The position numbers were made by a program, and so were the translations under genes. A stretch of DNA of 64,000 nt from Megamerina dolium (lineage: Eukaryota > Arthropoda > Insecta > Diptera > Megamerinidae), in NCBI GenBank assembly GCA_963854835.1, contig OY978526.1:74992418-75056417 (forward strand). Direction: 5' to 3'. This document shows, piece by piece, positions 48,561 to 60,056 of the stretch. The notes beneath the pieces were generated by a model. That model ran no database searches. It saw only the letters and a program-made list of their open reading frames with translations, and was not told the origin of the DNA. How positions within the stretch are numbered: the first letter of the stretch is position 1; the number at the start of each line of letters is the position of its first letter.

Positions 48561-49980
48561 TTATTTTTTATTTTTTAAATTAATAAAAAAAACAAATATA
48601 TATATAAAAAGTGGCCTTTATCTTAAATAATATGTAACTACTTAATTCTGTGAGTAAAAATATTATGGTTGAATTTGTAAAATGGTGGGTGTTATTTTAG
48701 GGGTATAGAGCCATACTAAATAGCGGGCGTGGCTCTGTAATTTAAAAGATATTTCTTTCTAAAATTTTAATCCAATTTTTAATTTAGTGACATAAAGTTT
48801 TTAAAAACTCCACGACTTTGTCAGGAGATATATTAAATAGTGGATGTGACTCATACATTTCTTACAAAATGGTTTATTCTAATAATATTCATTTACATAT
48901 CATATGTGGTTGTCCCAGATTGAAGAGTGTAAGTTAAGGTCGTTCGAAGTTTGATATTTTTTACGACATTTTATGGGAGCTGCAGTAAGTAGTGGACATG
49001 GGTCTTCCCTTTTTTTTTATAAAATTATTTCTACTTTTAGTACTAATTTTCGCCTAAATTATAGTTTTCTTAGGCAAAGTATTTCGTAAGTTATGTGGGT
49101 TTTAAAGCTTATGATAATCCTGCGACTTTGTACGTGCGCTACATTAAATAGTAAGCATGGATTGCTTATTTCTTGCACGGTTTTTACGAACGACAAACTA
49201 AAGACGGCTTAAGTTATGAAGCATTAAACATAAAATAAATTCCGACACTCTTTTATGCAAAATACAAAATGATATCTTCTTTTAACCCTTAAACGCATCT
49301 CATTTTAAATTCCATTTGAGTCGTTTATGTGTCATTATATTTATATTTATTATACAGCCTTTCAGAGACATCTATAGTCAAAAATGCAACACAAAAAATA
49401 TAAAATGCATATACGATTTACACATTGAGCCAAAACCTCAGATGTAAAATTGAATAAAATAACGAAAATATAAGGATCCTTTTTTAAAAAATTGTGCAAA
49501 TTGACACAAACAAATCCAATCCAAGCGATGAATATAGTTGTCCTGCGATGATCACTTCGTTACTTATGGCGGCTTAAATACTTTTTAAAATTTCCGCAAC
49601 TTCATATGGGAGCCAGATTAAAAAGTGACTAATTTTGTGACTTCCAGCTTACTTCCAACTACAGTATTAATTTAAGTCTTAAATATGATTTTTGTAGAGA
49701 GAAGACTGCCGAAGTGACCGCGGTTCAAATTTAAATGATAAAAAATTTTGTATGTGAGCTGTTTAGTATTATGGAAGGCAGAAATAGTGTAACAATCGTT
49801 GATCAAACAGTCAAAATTATTTTGCTACAATTGATATATTTATTAATTTAAATAAGAATGCTCAAAACACGCACAGTAGTAAGAAAGGCACAATATATGA
49901 AAACGCTCAGAAACATTTTAGAAGTATGACTCTTTTTATATCAATATTTCGGAGCGCTCAGAGTCGAGGTTATTATAATA
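48561..49980. other. intergenic downstream of the synthase gene
   Basis: AT-rich sequence. There are faint echoes of an internally repeated motif (TATTAAATAGTGGATGTGAC, CATTAAATAGTAAGCATGGA, GCAGTAAGTAGTGGACATGG) spaced 150-200 bp apart, at about 48831, 48980 and 49142. No coding sequence was recognised. Confidence 0.4.
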
Positions 49981-49983
49981 CAT

Positions 49984-49989
49984 TTTATT
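49984..49989 (-). terminator. poly(A) signal of the synthase gene
   Basis: AATAAA on the minus strand lies 161 bases beyond the stop codon at 50150-50152, within sequence that becomes A/T-rich. It is the most plausible polyadenylation signal, giving a 3' UTR of about 180 bases. The exact cleavage site is not visible. Confidence 0.55.
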
Positions 49990-50149
49990 AAAAATGAACA
50001 CAATAAATTAATATATGCATTACGATGTGTTAATTTTAAATATTGCAAATATACTTAGAATCAATGGTAGTTTCTTATGTTGCTATACGATCTGTAACGT
50101 CCTTTTCACTGTACAAATATAACCTTCCATAATATGCATGCAGCATAGA

Positions 50150-53100
50150 TTAGCTAAAGTAGTTATTTATTTGATCAACTATCCTAGTATTCTGTAAAAT
50201 AGTTTGATGATTCCCATCTAATATCACCGAATCAACTGGATGTGCTGTTAATGAGCTAAGGCCATAACTGTCATCCATGCCCATAACAATAGGTGTTGAG
50301 GATTTCAGCAGTAAAACTGTACTTTGCAGTATTCGTGTGGTTTTTAATGCATCACCACTCCTGTGTAGTATTCTCATTTTCATCAAAATTGTTTCAATAT
50401 ACTCCATTAAATCATTAATATTTTCGACCACATTTTTCTGAAGAGTCTCACGCGCAAATAGCAACATATCTTCTGCAAAATGTCGCTGTCGCAAATCACC
50501 TTCAATCGCTCCTGATGATATCGTTGGCACCATAATATTTAATATAATGTTAAGTGTAAGTTTGACAACATCATCTTCGGAATAGTCATTTTTTAATTTA
50601 TCCATAATACATTCTAGCATCCTTGCTGAACCGTCAATGAAAATTGCTTTACCCATATAACCTGCATTTTCCAATAATTCCAATGTATATTGACCTATCA
50701 TACAACCATATGAGTACGCTAAAATTTGGAAAGATTTAACATCTTTATCGTTTAACAATTCAGTCGTTCTCTAAAATTGAAAATTAATAATATCTTATGA
50801 AATTAAGTAGTAAGATTAAGGCATTTACCTCATATACGAAATGTATTAGACCTTCCATATTGTTCAAATCAGATAAGTATTTCAGTTGTAGAACGTACGC
50901 TGGATATTTTAGACCTTTTCCAATTTGTCTCCAAATTTCATTACTATACCCATCAATTCCCGGTAAGATTATAATCGGTATTCCTTTCTTCACGTCATTA
51001 ATCTGATCAAATGTATGTCGACATGAAAAATTACTACCTACATAGTAGAATAGTAGCCGTAAATTCACATCATTTTCTGGTGTTTGTTGAACACCATGGT
51101 TCGAGAGTTCACCACAACGAGTCGACAACTCTTTTAACTTGTCGAATGTAAGCGATCGTACATCTGCTGCATTCAGCACAATATTATAATCACGTTCCAG
51201 TGTCTGTTTAATTTCAATGCCCATTAGTGAGTCCATACCAAGTTCAGGTAATGTTGATGTCATTGAAATTGTCTTAATATCGTTAATACTTAATGTGTTC
51301 AGAACGAATTCCAGCGGAGATTGCACTTTAGTCGCTTGTTTCTTCGCAGCGACAACTGTACTACAGACAATGGGCTCAGTCGATAATAACAAAGCATCAA
51401 GCACTTGAAAACATGACCTTATCCTTTGCGGCAAGGTTCCACACACGTCAACATTATCATTTCCTGCACCCATATTTGCCAGCAGGCCAACTTCTCCTAT
51501 GGCGCCCCATTGGATAGCCTTACCCGACAGACCGTGCGCAATGCGATCCTCTATAATTCGTTCCATTATGGAATTGGCCATTCCATAGTTAGTTTGACCG
51601 CCATTGCCTCTGCCACAAGAAATACTGGAGTATATAACAAAGTATTTTAAATTTGGACAAAGTTTACGAGAAATCTGATCAAGGTGCATCGTTGCAAAAG
51701 CTTTAGGTTGAAAGGAGAGTTGAAAGTTTTCGACTGTCTGATTTTCAAATATACTGTCTCGGATAACAGCTGCGAGGTTAAAGATGCCCTCCAAGGGACC
51801 AAGTTCCATTGCATCTTTAAGAAGTTGTAAACAACCTGTTTCCGTTGCAATATCCGAGGTATTCACAACTACTTGACATGAGTAGCTCTTCCACAAACTT
51901 TAAAGAAATTTATCTTAATTTAAACAGCGATATTACAAGTAAGTTACGAACTCACAATATTCTCAATTTTTGATAATCACTGGTTATACCACTACTTGAG
52001 CTGAGCACAATCTTTCTAGCTCCTCTCAACGACATCCAATCAACCAATTCCAAACCGACGCCGCCAAGGCCTCCAACAACAATATACACAGAATTCGGTG
52101 AGAAGTATACTCTTCGAAGTACTGGCATTGGTAAGGAAACCTCAGAATGTGCTGGCTCACGAATTTGTATAATTACTTTTCCGACATGTTTGCCACTAAT
52201 CAGATATGTAAAGGCTTGCTGTAGTTCATGAGCTTTGAAAATGGTAACTGGTAATGGTTTGATGATGCCCTTTTCAATATCTTTGTCGATGAGTCCTTTC
52301 ATTTTCTATAAATAAATATCGAATTGAAAATAGTGATTCGATTTTGACACATGGCATTTATCTCACATCTACAAATTCTTTTGAAGCTACGAACAAATGA
52401 TCGATATTGACTGCATGAAAACTTAATTCATTGGAAAATGCTCCTAACGCTAAGCTATTGTCATTAAATATATCCATTTTGCCAATCTGTAGAAAATTTC
52501 CATTGTTACAAAGGCAGCGTAGTGATGCGACGAGTTGATCTTCCAGCAGACAGTTAAGAACAAAATCCACGCCTTTTCCATTTGTTAATTTCATAACCAT
52601 TTCTTCAAATGAAGTATTACGAGAATTTCCAATGTGATTTTCTAGTATTTGTAAAGGATATAAATAGAATTTCCATTGTATTACGCTCAAGTAAACTCAC
52701 CTTTCAAAGTCGGAAATGTTTGCAATAAAAACGCTTTCTTTTTTGCGGCGCTCACCGTAGTATATACTTCCAATCCATAAGCTAATGCTACACGTATCGC
52801 TACGATACCAACTCCACTGCTACCAGCATGGATGAGTATGCTCTTGCCTGTCCTGATATCGACGGTGGAAAAGAATGCGTAATAAACTGTTAAATATGCA
52901 ACTGGAACAGTAGCAGCCTCACTCAATGACCATCCTTGTGGAACTTGCCAAGATAACGTTGTGTCTGCATTTAAATAAGATGCAAGACCGGCTCTGGGAA
53001 CCACACCCATTATAGCCTTGCCACTATTTACTTCTATGCCACTGTATTCAAGACCGAAAACACAATCTCTCTCTTCACGACTCAGTCGCAAAACATCAAC

Positions 53101-56100
53101 GGGTAAGTGTTCAGATGCAATCATAACATCACGAAAATTTAGCGATGAATACACGATTTTCACATTGGCATCTGACTTCTGTAGAGGGCCCTCTATCCAC
53201 TTAAGTGATGAGAAATCGCCGATACGGAGAATACTTCCATAAACATGATTTGAGCATTGAGCAGCGGGATAATTTTGATCTAATAGCAAATGACGATATG
53301 TTCCCCATTTACCCTGCAATCCCACATTTATATATAAGAATCAATTAATACCCGTGAGCAACATATGAAAAAGTAAGCTTACCTTGTGATATACATTCAG
53401 AGCTAAATTCAATTTTAGTTGATTCTTGTAGAAATCTAACTTCGGATCAAAGACGGGCGCTTCGGGGTCGTCAATAAGAACACATCGTATATGACTAGAT
53501 GCGAGTTCTACTCTTAAGCAACTTACCAGACCTCTTATACCATTAAATTTGTCATTTCGCGATACAAGTATTATATTGCTTGACGTTTGGCATAACTCTT
53601 GCAATTTCGGAAGCCATTCGAATCGATTATGCGAAGCGTCCATATTAAAAATATGCATATCATCTGAATTGGTGGATTGGTTTTTATTAATCCTTTGCAG
53701 CAGTACAATAGTTTCCGAATTTGTGGGGAAAAATGCTATCGCTATAAAATCCGAAGGACATTTATACATTTCAATGCACAAGTTTCTATCATGCCTAATT
53801 ATGAGAAAGCCTTTCGAATCCATCATCTCTAAGATCCTGGACTTGAGGGAGCTTAAGACTAGAGCATTTAACACCAGAAGAGATGAATGAATAGCATCTT
53901 GGTCTTCATCAAGATAAATATTTCGAACACCTTCGATTTCTTCCACGCTGGGATCTTTCGATTTATGACACAATACATAAGTGGCACATATCAGTGGTAG
54001 ATTGATTACAGCCTGCTTTAGATTGGTCAAAAAATTATTATTACACTCGTTATTGGTGAACTCAACAATCTGTATACTCGTTAAGCGTTCAATTTCCTGG
54101 ACAAGTTGAATGCAACAGCGTGCAACATCATTTAAGCCCATTTCAGGAGCGGGAAAATGAGAAAGAAATTGATATTTTTCTAAAATTGCCTCACGAGTTT
54201 TCTTTCTTTGGATTGTGTTGAAGGTCAACCCAACCATTTCAATGCCTCCACAGATTGTCTTATTCTGAAATTTATTATGGAAAATTTCAAGCATAGAAGA
54301 CTGTTCAGAGACATATTTGTGGTACTGTGGATCGATTCTAATAGAGCGAGCTTTCGTAAGCACTTTCAGCGAACGCATGTCATTACCCAGTACATTTAGC
54401 TGCATCATGCTATCAATGACGACGACCCAATTCTGTTGCGTTTGTACTTTTCCATATGATCCATCGTATGCAGCTTGCTGAATTGATTCAAAATAAGAAC
54501 TGCATTGGTATCCACGTAAATCGAATTCTTTATAGATAGCCTTTTTGTCCAATACAAAGCAATTCTCTTGATTACGATTATAAAATATGTTTGCTGACTT
54601 TTCCCAAGCAGCGATATCACGTACAAAACCTGTAACCACCAGACTGCTGGATTCTGTTAACTTAGAGTTATAATTAAATTAGCATTCACTGAATTCAGAA
54701 TAATCCCTAGGGGATCTGAATTAGAATACCTCAAATTTACCGCTTCCTCTTTGAACGTTTGTTATAAGCTCGATCGCTTCGGCAGTATTTAGCACGGTCG
54801 CACGTAGAAATTTGACATTTTCAAACTCTACGGACAAATTCTCAAAATCGACTCCTTTTAAAGCCGCAAAGGTACGCCACACACATTCCAAATAAAATCC
54901 GGCCGGTATTAATATTTGATCATCGATCGCATGTCCAGCAAGATATTGATAATTTTGATCAGTAAGTCGTATCGAAAACGTTTCAATGCCATTACCCGAT
55001 TTTGAATCATTAAACTTGTAGACGAAATAATCGCGTGTGTGGTCAAATTTAACCAGGCTGCTTAAGTTTGGTGTGCCCCTAGATACAGGCCACCTTATCT
55101 TGGGATAAAGTTTGTCAATGCGAATTTCCAAGCCATTAACGTATAGACTGAGGAATAGCATTTAAATCTAAATATTTTGTTTTAAAAATCATTTACACAT
55201 TCAAACGAAAAAACAAAATGGTCATTTCTAGAAGACGTAATAGATATTTGAATATATGCAGAAATATTCCCCCAAGGGACGATTCTGTGTATTTGAATGA
55301 ATGTTTGTACTTTTTACCCTATCCCGGAATCGAATTCAGTCTGCTGGAGAAGACATTTTTGATTTTTCATGTGACTGTATTATTTGAGCATAAGTTTACC
55401 TGCCGAGAGCATTTAAAAAATGTAATATTCCATCCTCAACATAACGCTTGGTTAAACCGATATGCACACCATCGGAAATAGCACTTTGAAGTATAACATT
55501 TAGGAGGGCATGTGGAGCAATTTCAATTGTAAGAGCATTCTTCGGTATAAAATTTAATGCTTCTTCAAAGAGAACACTATTCAATAAATTATTGGTATGA
55601 TATTCGGCTGAGCAATATCTGCATTCGTCCGAAAGCCATTTGCTTCTTGGTGCACTTGTGCTTATCCATTTTTTCGAACGAATTACAGGATTCGGAATGA
55701 GTTTCTTTAAATGTCTTAAAAAATTCGGACCCAACTGTGAAATATATCTGCTGTGGAATGCGATCTTTGAAGTTGGGATCTCTTTTGCAAATATATTTTT
55801 CGATTTCAGCAACTCGACGAACTCAGCTATATCCTCTTGTGGACCTGATATTGTACAAGATTCCGAAGAATTATGACATGCCACATCTGTTGTCGGTGGT
55901 ACAAGTGCTTTAATATCCTTGTAACCCATGCCAACTGCTATCATTGTACCTCGAATTTTACTCATTTCTCTGCTCACTTTACCGCGATAATATGCAGCTA
56001 AAATCGTTTGTTCCGCAGTAAAACAGTTATCAGCGTATGCACATCCCAGTTCTCCAACCGAGTGGCCAATTAGTAGATCGGGAGTTATGTGCAATTCCTT

Positions 56101-58008
56101 CAGCACATCTATTAGTGCAATTTGAATTGCTGCAATTCCGGTAAAAGAATGCATAATATTATCAAATATATTGGGATCATCAGACGTGACAATTTTAATT
56201 ATGTCAATTCCCATTGGTAACAATATGTTGTGACACTTCTCAATACTCTGCTTACATGTTGGTAATTGCATTAATGACTTTCCCATTCCAACCCATTGTG
56301 ATCCCATGCCGCTAAATACCCAAGCTAAGGGTCTCTTAATTCCGCCATTATGTTGAACGCATGTTTTTAACACGATTGGATTTTTATTGCCGGATACGTA
56401 TTTCAGAACACTGTATCCTCGAAATACCATGCCCTGTATACCGTTAGACTGTGCGGCTTGGGCCAGTGCTAAGAATTCCTCATCCAGCGGTTGATTCGAC
56501 AGATTCGAAAAGAATTCATTACAATTCGCTTCTGTTCGACCGGACCATGTTACTAAGCGTGGTAAAAGAGTATTGAGATGGGATTGATAATCTGTCTTCT
56601 CTTTGTCAAATTGCCTCATAACTAGATGACCATTAGTTCCACCGAAACCAAATGAATTTAGGCCAACGTATGGTTTAGGCAATGCTGTCGCTTCTGTTAC
56701 AACTTTCAAGCGACCTTCACGTAGTGCAGAAATTTCTTTTCTCAAGTTCCTGAAGTTTATGTTAGGCGGAATTAAATTCTTCTCCATGGCAATTATAACC
56801 TTCACCAAACTACATAATCCAGATGCTGCTTCAGTATGACCACAATTTGATTTCACTGATCCTACTAACAGGGGCTTATTCCGCCGTTGGCAAATTGCCT
56901 TATCGATGGCCGCACATTCTTCTGGATCACCAGCAAGAGTCCCTGTACAATGTGCTTCCATATAGCCTAAATCATTGAGATTAATATTAGCCTTTTCATA
57001 TACCTGACGCATAAGTTTCTCTTGCACAATCCGCGACGGAAATGTAATTCCTTCATATTTAAATCCATCGCAATTAGTGCCACAGTGCACAACGGTGGCA
57101 TAGACTCGTTTAGCCTTAGATTTTCGTTGCAGATAAACACAAGTGACTGCCTCAGCTCGTGTATATCCATTGGCTTCCTTATCGAATGGACAACACTGTC
57201 CGTTTAATGCAAGAATGCCCAGGTTTGCAAACGAAATCGTCATTTGTGGGTGAAGTAAAATATTTGAACCGCCCACGATTGCAGAATCGATTATTCCACT
57301 TCGTAATGCTTGGAATGCCATGTCAAATGCATACATCGAGCTCGAACAGGCCGAATCACAAAGTAGGGAGGGACCATTTAATCCAAGAATGTACGAGATT
57401 CGATTTGCGAACATCGCTTTGCTACATCTGCATTAATATTATTAGAAATATATGATGTAAATATTCAAATAAAAAAGTTCAAATTTACCCAGTGATACCG
57501 AACCCGGATGGAGCTATGGAATCAAAGAAGATGGCGCTTTGAGAATCCGAAAAGCATGCACCAATATATACGCCCGTATTCGAGCCTCGAAGACTGGTCG
57601 GATTTACGCCTGCGTCCATAAGAGCTTTAAAGGCTTCTTCGATTAGTATTCGGCTCTGTGGGTCCATATAATCAGCTTGCACTTGATATATACCAAAAAA
57701 AGTCGAATCGAATTTATTTAGTTGTGGAATTTTCCCCGAAAGTTTTGGCAGTAACGGGTGGGTATATTTCCAACGTGATTCCTCATCGTTGACCATATTT
57801 ACCTAGATATATAGCAAATATGAAATACATGCATTAGTCGTGGATTTGAATGTCGGCCGCGACATGTTTAATCGAGCGGACACATCTTAGCATACACATT
57901 TACCTTATTGTATAAATTATTTTCAAATTCTTTAACATTTCCACTAACTGGAAACACACCAGATATGCCAGATATAACAATATCATCTTTCTCATTCAAG
58001 TTCACCAT
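50150..58008 (-). CDS. FASN: animal-type fatty acid synthase, ten exons, 2356 residues
   Basis: This cytosolic type I synthase builds long-chain fatty acids from acetyl/malonyl (or methylmalonyl) CoA and NADPH. Exons: 57904-58008, 57489-57802, 55400-57427, 54730-55147, 53383-54660, 52701-53313, 52367-52641, 51956-52305, 50829-51897 and 50150-50770. All introns are GT-AG and frame is kept throughout. Domains: KS about 10-420 (Cys167 in DSACSSS, His299, His337), MAT about 505-820 (GHSVGE, Ser596), DH about 830-1090 (His888, Asp1038), a methyltransferase-like remnant, ER (HAGSSGVG at 1543), KR (GGLGGVG at 1755, Lys1859, Tyr1898), ACP (Ser2017 in GMDSLMG) and TE (Ser2170, Asp2196, His2338). Odd points are EAHCTGT for EAHGTGT, Asp892 for Gly in the DH motif and AYSYG for GYSYG in TE. 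ATG 58008 is preferred because an upstream extension begins with TTG. Length and divergence suggest a secondary insect paralog (oenocyte-type FASN2/FASN3), which is inference. Confidence 0.95.
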
Positions 58009-58063
58009 GTCGTTGAAATATATTTTCTTGATATTAAGTATTAGACTCAAATTTGAAATAATA

Positions 58064-58090
58064 TTATAAAAATGGCGACGACGACAACAT
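58064..58090 (-). other. short upstream ORF in the synthase leader
   Basis: An ATG at 58090 opens an eight-residue frame (MLSSSPFL) that stops at 58064-58066, about 55 bases before the main ATG. If the transcript starts at the proposed promoter, ribosomes would meet this frame first. It might lower translation, and the sequence alone cannot say. Confidence 0.35.
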
Positions 58091-58140
58091 GAACTGTCGA
58101 CTAACTACAACAGATTAGGTGAATTTTTGCTTGGGTAAAT

Positions 58141-58148
58141 CTTTTATA
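58141..58148 (-). promoter_or_regulatory. candidate TATA box of the synthase gene
   Basis: TATAAAAG on the minus strand is followed 28 bases later by TTCACC (A at 58120), a weak initiator-like sequence. This gives a leader of about 112 bases before ATG 58008. The spacing is right for a TATA promoter, but TATA-like words are common in this AT-rich DNA, and an upstream non-coding exon is not excluded. Confidence 0.45.
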
Positions 58149-58437
58149 GTTGTTCCACTCGTTTGTATTCAAGAAAAAAATCATTCTTTTTTATAAATGA
58201 AATCTAGTGGCCTACAAACAAATGGAAATTTCAAAAACTAATTATGTATTTAATTGCTATACCCAACAATTACATCTATTATAATATAATAATATCCCAA
58301 ACAATTATATTTCTAATTAATCTAATTTCTTTTTGGTTAATATTCATAAAATGGCTATGACCTTAATTAGTTAATAGCTTTCTATGTTGATAAGCCATTT
58401 ACATAAATCTTAATTACAGTATCAAGAACTCAGACTT
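58149..58437. other. upstream region of the synthase gene
   Basis: About 290 bp of AT-rich sequence lies between the candidate TATA box and the next LINE insertion. Any proximal control elements would be here, unless they lie beyond the LINE. I recognise no specific transcription-factor site. Confidence 0.35.
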
Positions 58438-58449
58438 TTGATTAAGGTT

Positions 58450-58848
58450 ACTTACTTACTTATGTGGCCATTACAACCGAATATCGATTTAGGCCGAATA
58501 TAACATGCTTCGCCAACCATCTCTGTTCTTCGCTAGCTGGCGCCAGTTAGAAATTCCAAGCTCAGGTTCTCCAGTACTTGGTCTTTCCACCGGAGGATAG
58601 GTCTTCCTCTTCTGTGTCGTCCTCCAGCGGGTTCCGAATATAACACCTTCTTAGCTGGAGCATTTCTTCCATTCGCTCGACAAGACCTAGCCAGCGCAGC
58701 CGCTGGATTTTGATGCGCTTTACTATGTCAGTATCGGCATACAGCTTGTACAGCTCATGGTTGTACCTTATTCGGTACTCGCCACCAACACAAATAGGTC
58801 CAAAGATCTTGCGTCGAACTCTTCTCTTGAAAACTCGAAGCATTCGCA
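58450..58848 (-). mobile_element. RTE-like LINE copy G, 5'-truncated, with target duplication
   Basis: A 12-bp duplication TTGATTAAGGTT (58438-58449 and 58849-58860) encloses 399 bp of the family 3' end with a (TAAG)n tail. The minus-strand frame 58562-58849 covers VFKRRVRRKIFGPICVGGEY, YNHELYKLYADTDIVKRI and RLRWLGLVERMEE before a frameshift in the basic region. It lies about 300 bp upstream of the proposed synthase promoter, transcribed in the same direction as the gene. Confidence 0.92.
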
Positions 58849-58860
58849 TTGATTAAGGTT

Positions 58861-59396
58861 GGTTAAAAAAGATTGAAATGGCAAGTAAACAGCCTAGATC
58901 AAAATAATTTAAAGAGAAATACAATACCTTTTTAATTTTGACCTTCCTCTCCTTAGTTTTTTACGGGAGCGTCCAAGAGGTTTCCATATAATGTCATTGC
59001 AACCCATGGGACTCATATTCGAGTTTGCATACGTACAATGCCTTTCTTATTCGCCCAGAGATAACACAAAAAAATTTTGAACTAAAAAAAATCTGAATTA
59101 GTAAAACATTTCAAAGCTAAAACTTACTAAGAGCTATCAATCAGTGAATAAAAATTGGAAGTTCCGCGGAAAAAAAATCTGAGTCACTGAGATTTATCAA
59201 AACAGACCTTGCAGTTCAACAACGCCTGAGAAGCACTTGTAATGCTCAACGATACATTTTCGACAATATAAAATATTTTCAATTGCACGCTGAATAAAAA
59301 GACAGTTTTCACCATTTCCGGAGGTTAAAACAAAACAATTTTAATGATGCTGAGATGCACCAACACGATCTCTTCAATCACCGATGATGCTATGAT
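58861..59396. other. intergenic, no gene seen
   Basis: AT-rich sequence between two LINE copies. No feature was recognised. Confidence 0.45.
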
Positions 59397-59404
59397 TGTT
59401 GTCA

Positions 59405-60048
59405 GTGTGGCTTCATACCTGGTAAATCTACCATCCACAAGATTTTTACACTGCCCCAAATCCTGGAGAAGACCCAAGAGAAACAGATCGATCCACACCA
59501 AATGTTTGTTGATTATAAATCCCTTACCGACAGTTCGGTAGAGGATTACCTATACACAGCAATGTCTGACTTCGGCATTCCTGCGAAGCTCATTCGGCTT
59601 TGAAGAATGACACTGTGTAACTCTTGTTGTGCAGTGAAAATTCGGAGGTACCTCTCCCCCAGATGAGGGAATGCTCTGAGTTTTCGAGAGAAAAGTTCTA
59701 CGCAAGATCTTTGGACCTATTTGTGTTGGTGGCGAGTACAGAATAAGGTACAACCATGAGCTGTACGAGGTGCATGTCGATACGGACATAGTAAAGCGCA
59801 TCATTATCCAGCCGCTGCGCTGGCTAGGTCATGTCGAGCGAATGGAAAAACACGCTCCAGCTAAAAAGGTGTTATATTCGGAACACGGTGGTGGACGAAG
59901 CAAAGAAGGCAAACCTAACGTCTGGTGGAAAGAGCAAGTACTGGAGAACTTGGAATTTCTAACTGACGCCAGCTAGCGAAGAAAAAATATTGCTAGCGAC
60001 GCATGCTAAATTCGACCTAAATCGATTAATTTCCACATAAGTAAGTAC
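59405..60048 (+). mobile_element. RTE-like LINE copy H, internally deleted, with target duplication
   Basis: An 8-bp duplication ATTGTTGT (59397-59404 and 60049-60056) flanks 644 bp. The copy starts within RT at CAGTGTGGCTTCATACCTGG (the CGFRPGKST region) and runs to about 59660, just before the FRQGD motif. There it joins sequence near the SDERMLG region, losing about 550 bp including YADD relative to copy F. The last part (59770-59976) reads DIVKRIIIQPLRWLGHVERM and the basic tail. It ends ...CCACATAAGTAAGTAC, a very short tail. Confidence 0.88.
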
Positions 60049-60056
60049 ATTGTTGT

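Noticed and set aside
50797..57455. Plus-strand frames overlapping the synthase
   Set aside because: They are antisense shadows of long coding exons, without start context or motif support.
58009..58050. Upstream extension of the synthase start by 14 codons
   Set aside because: The extended frame begins with TTG, not ATG. ATG 58008 has good context, and the protein immediately enters the conserved DIVISG region.
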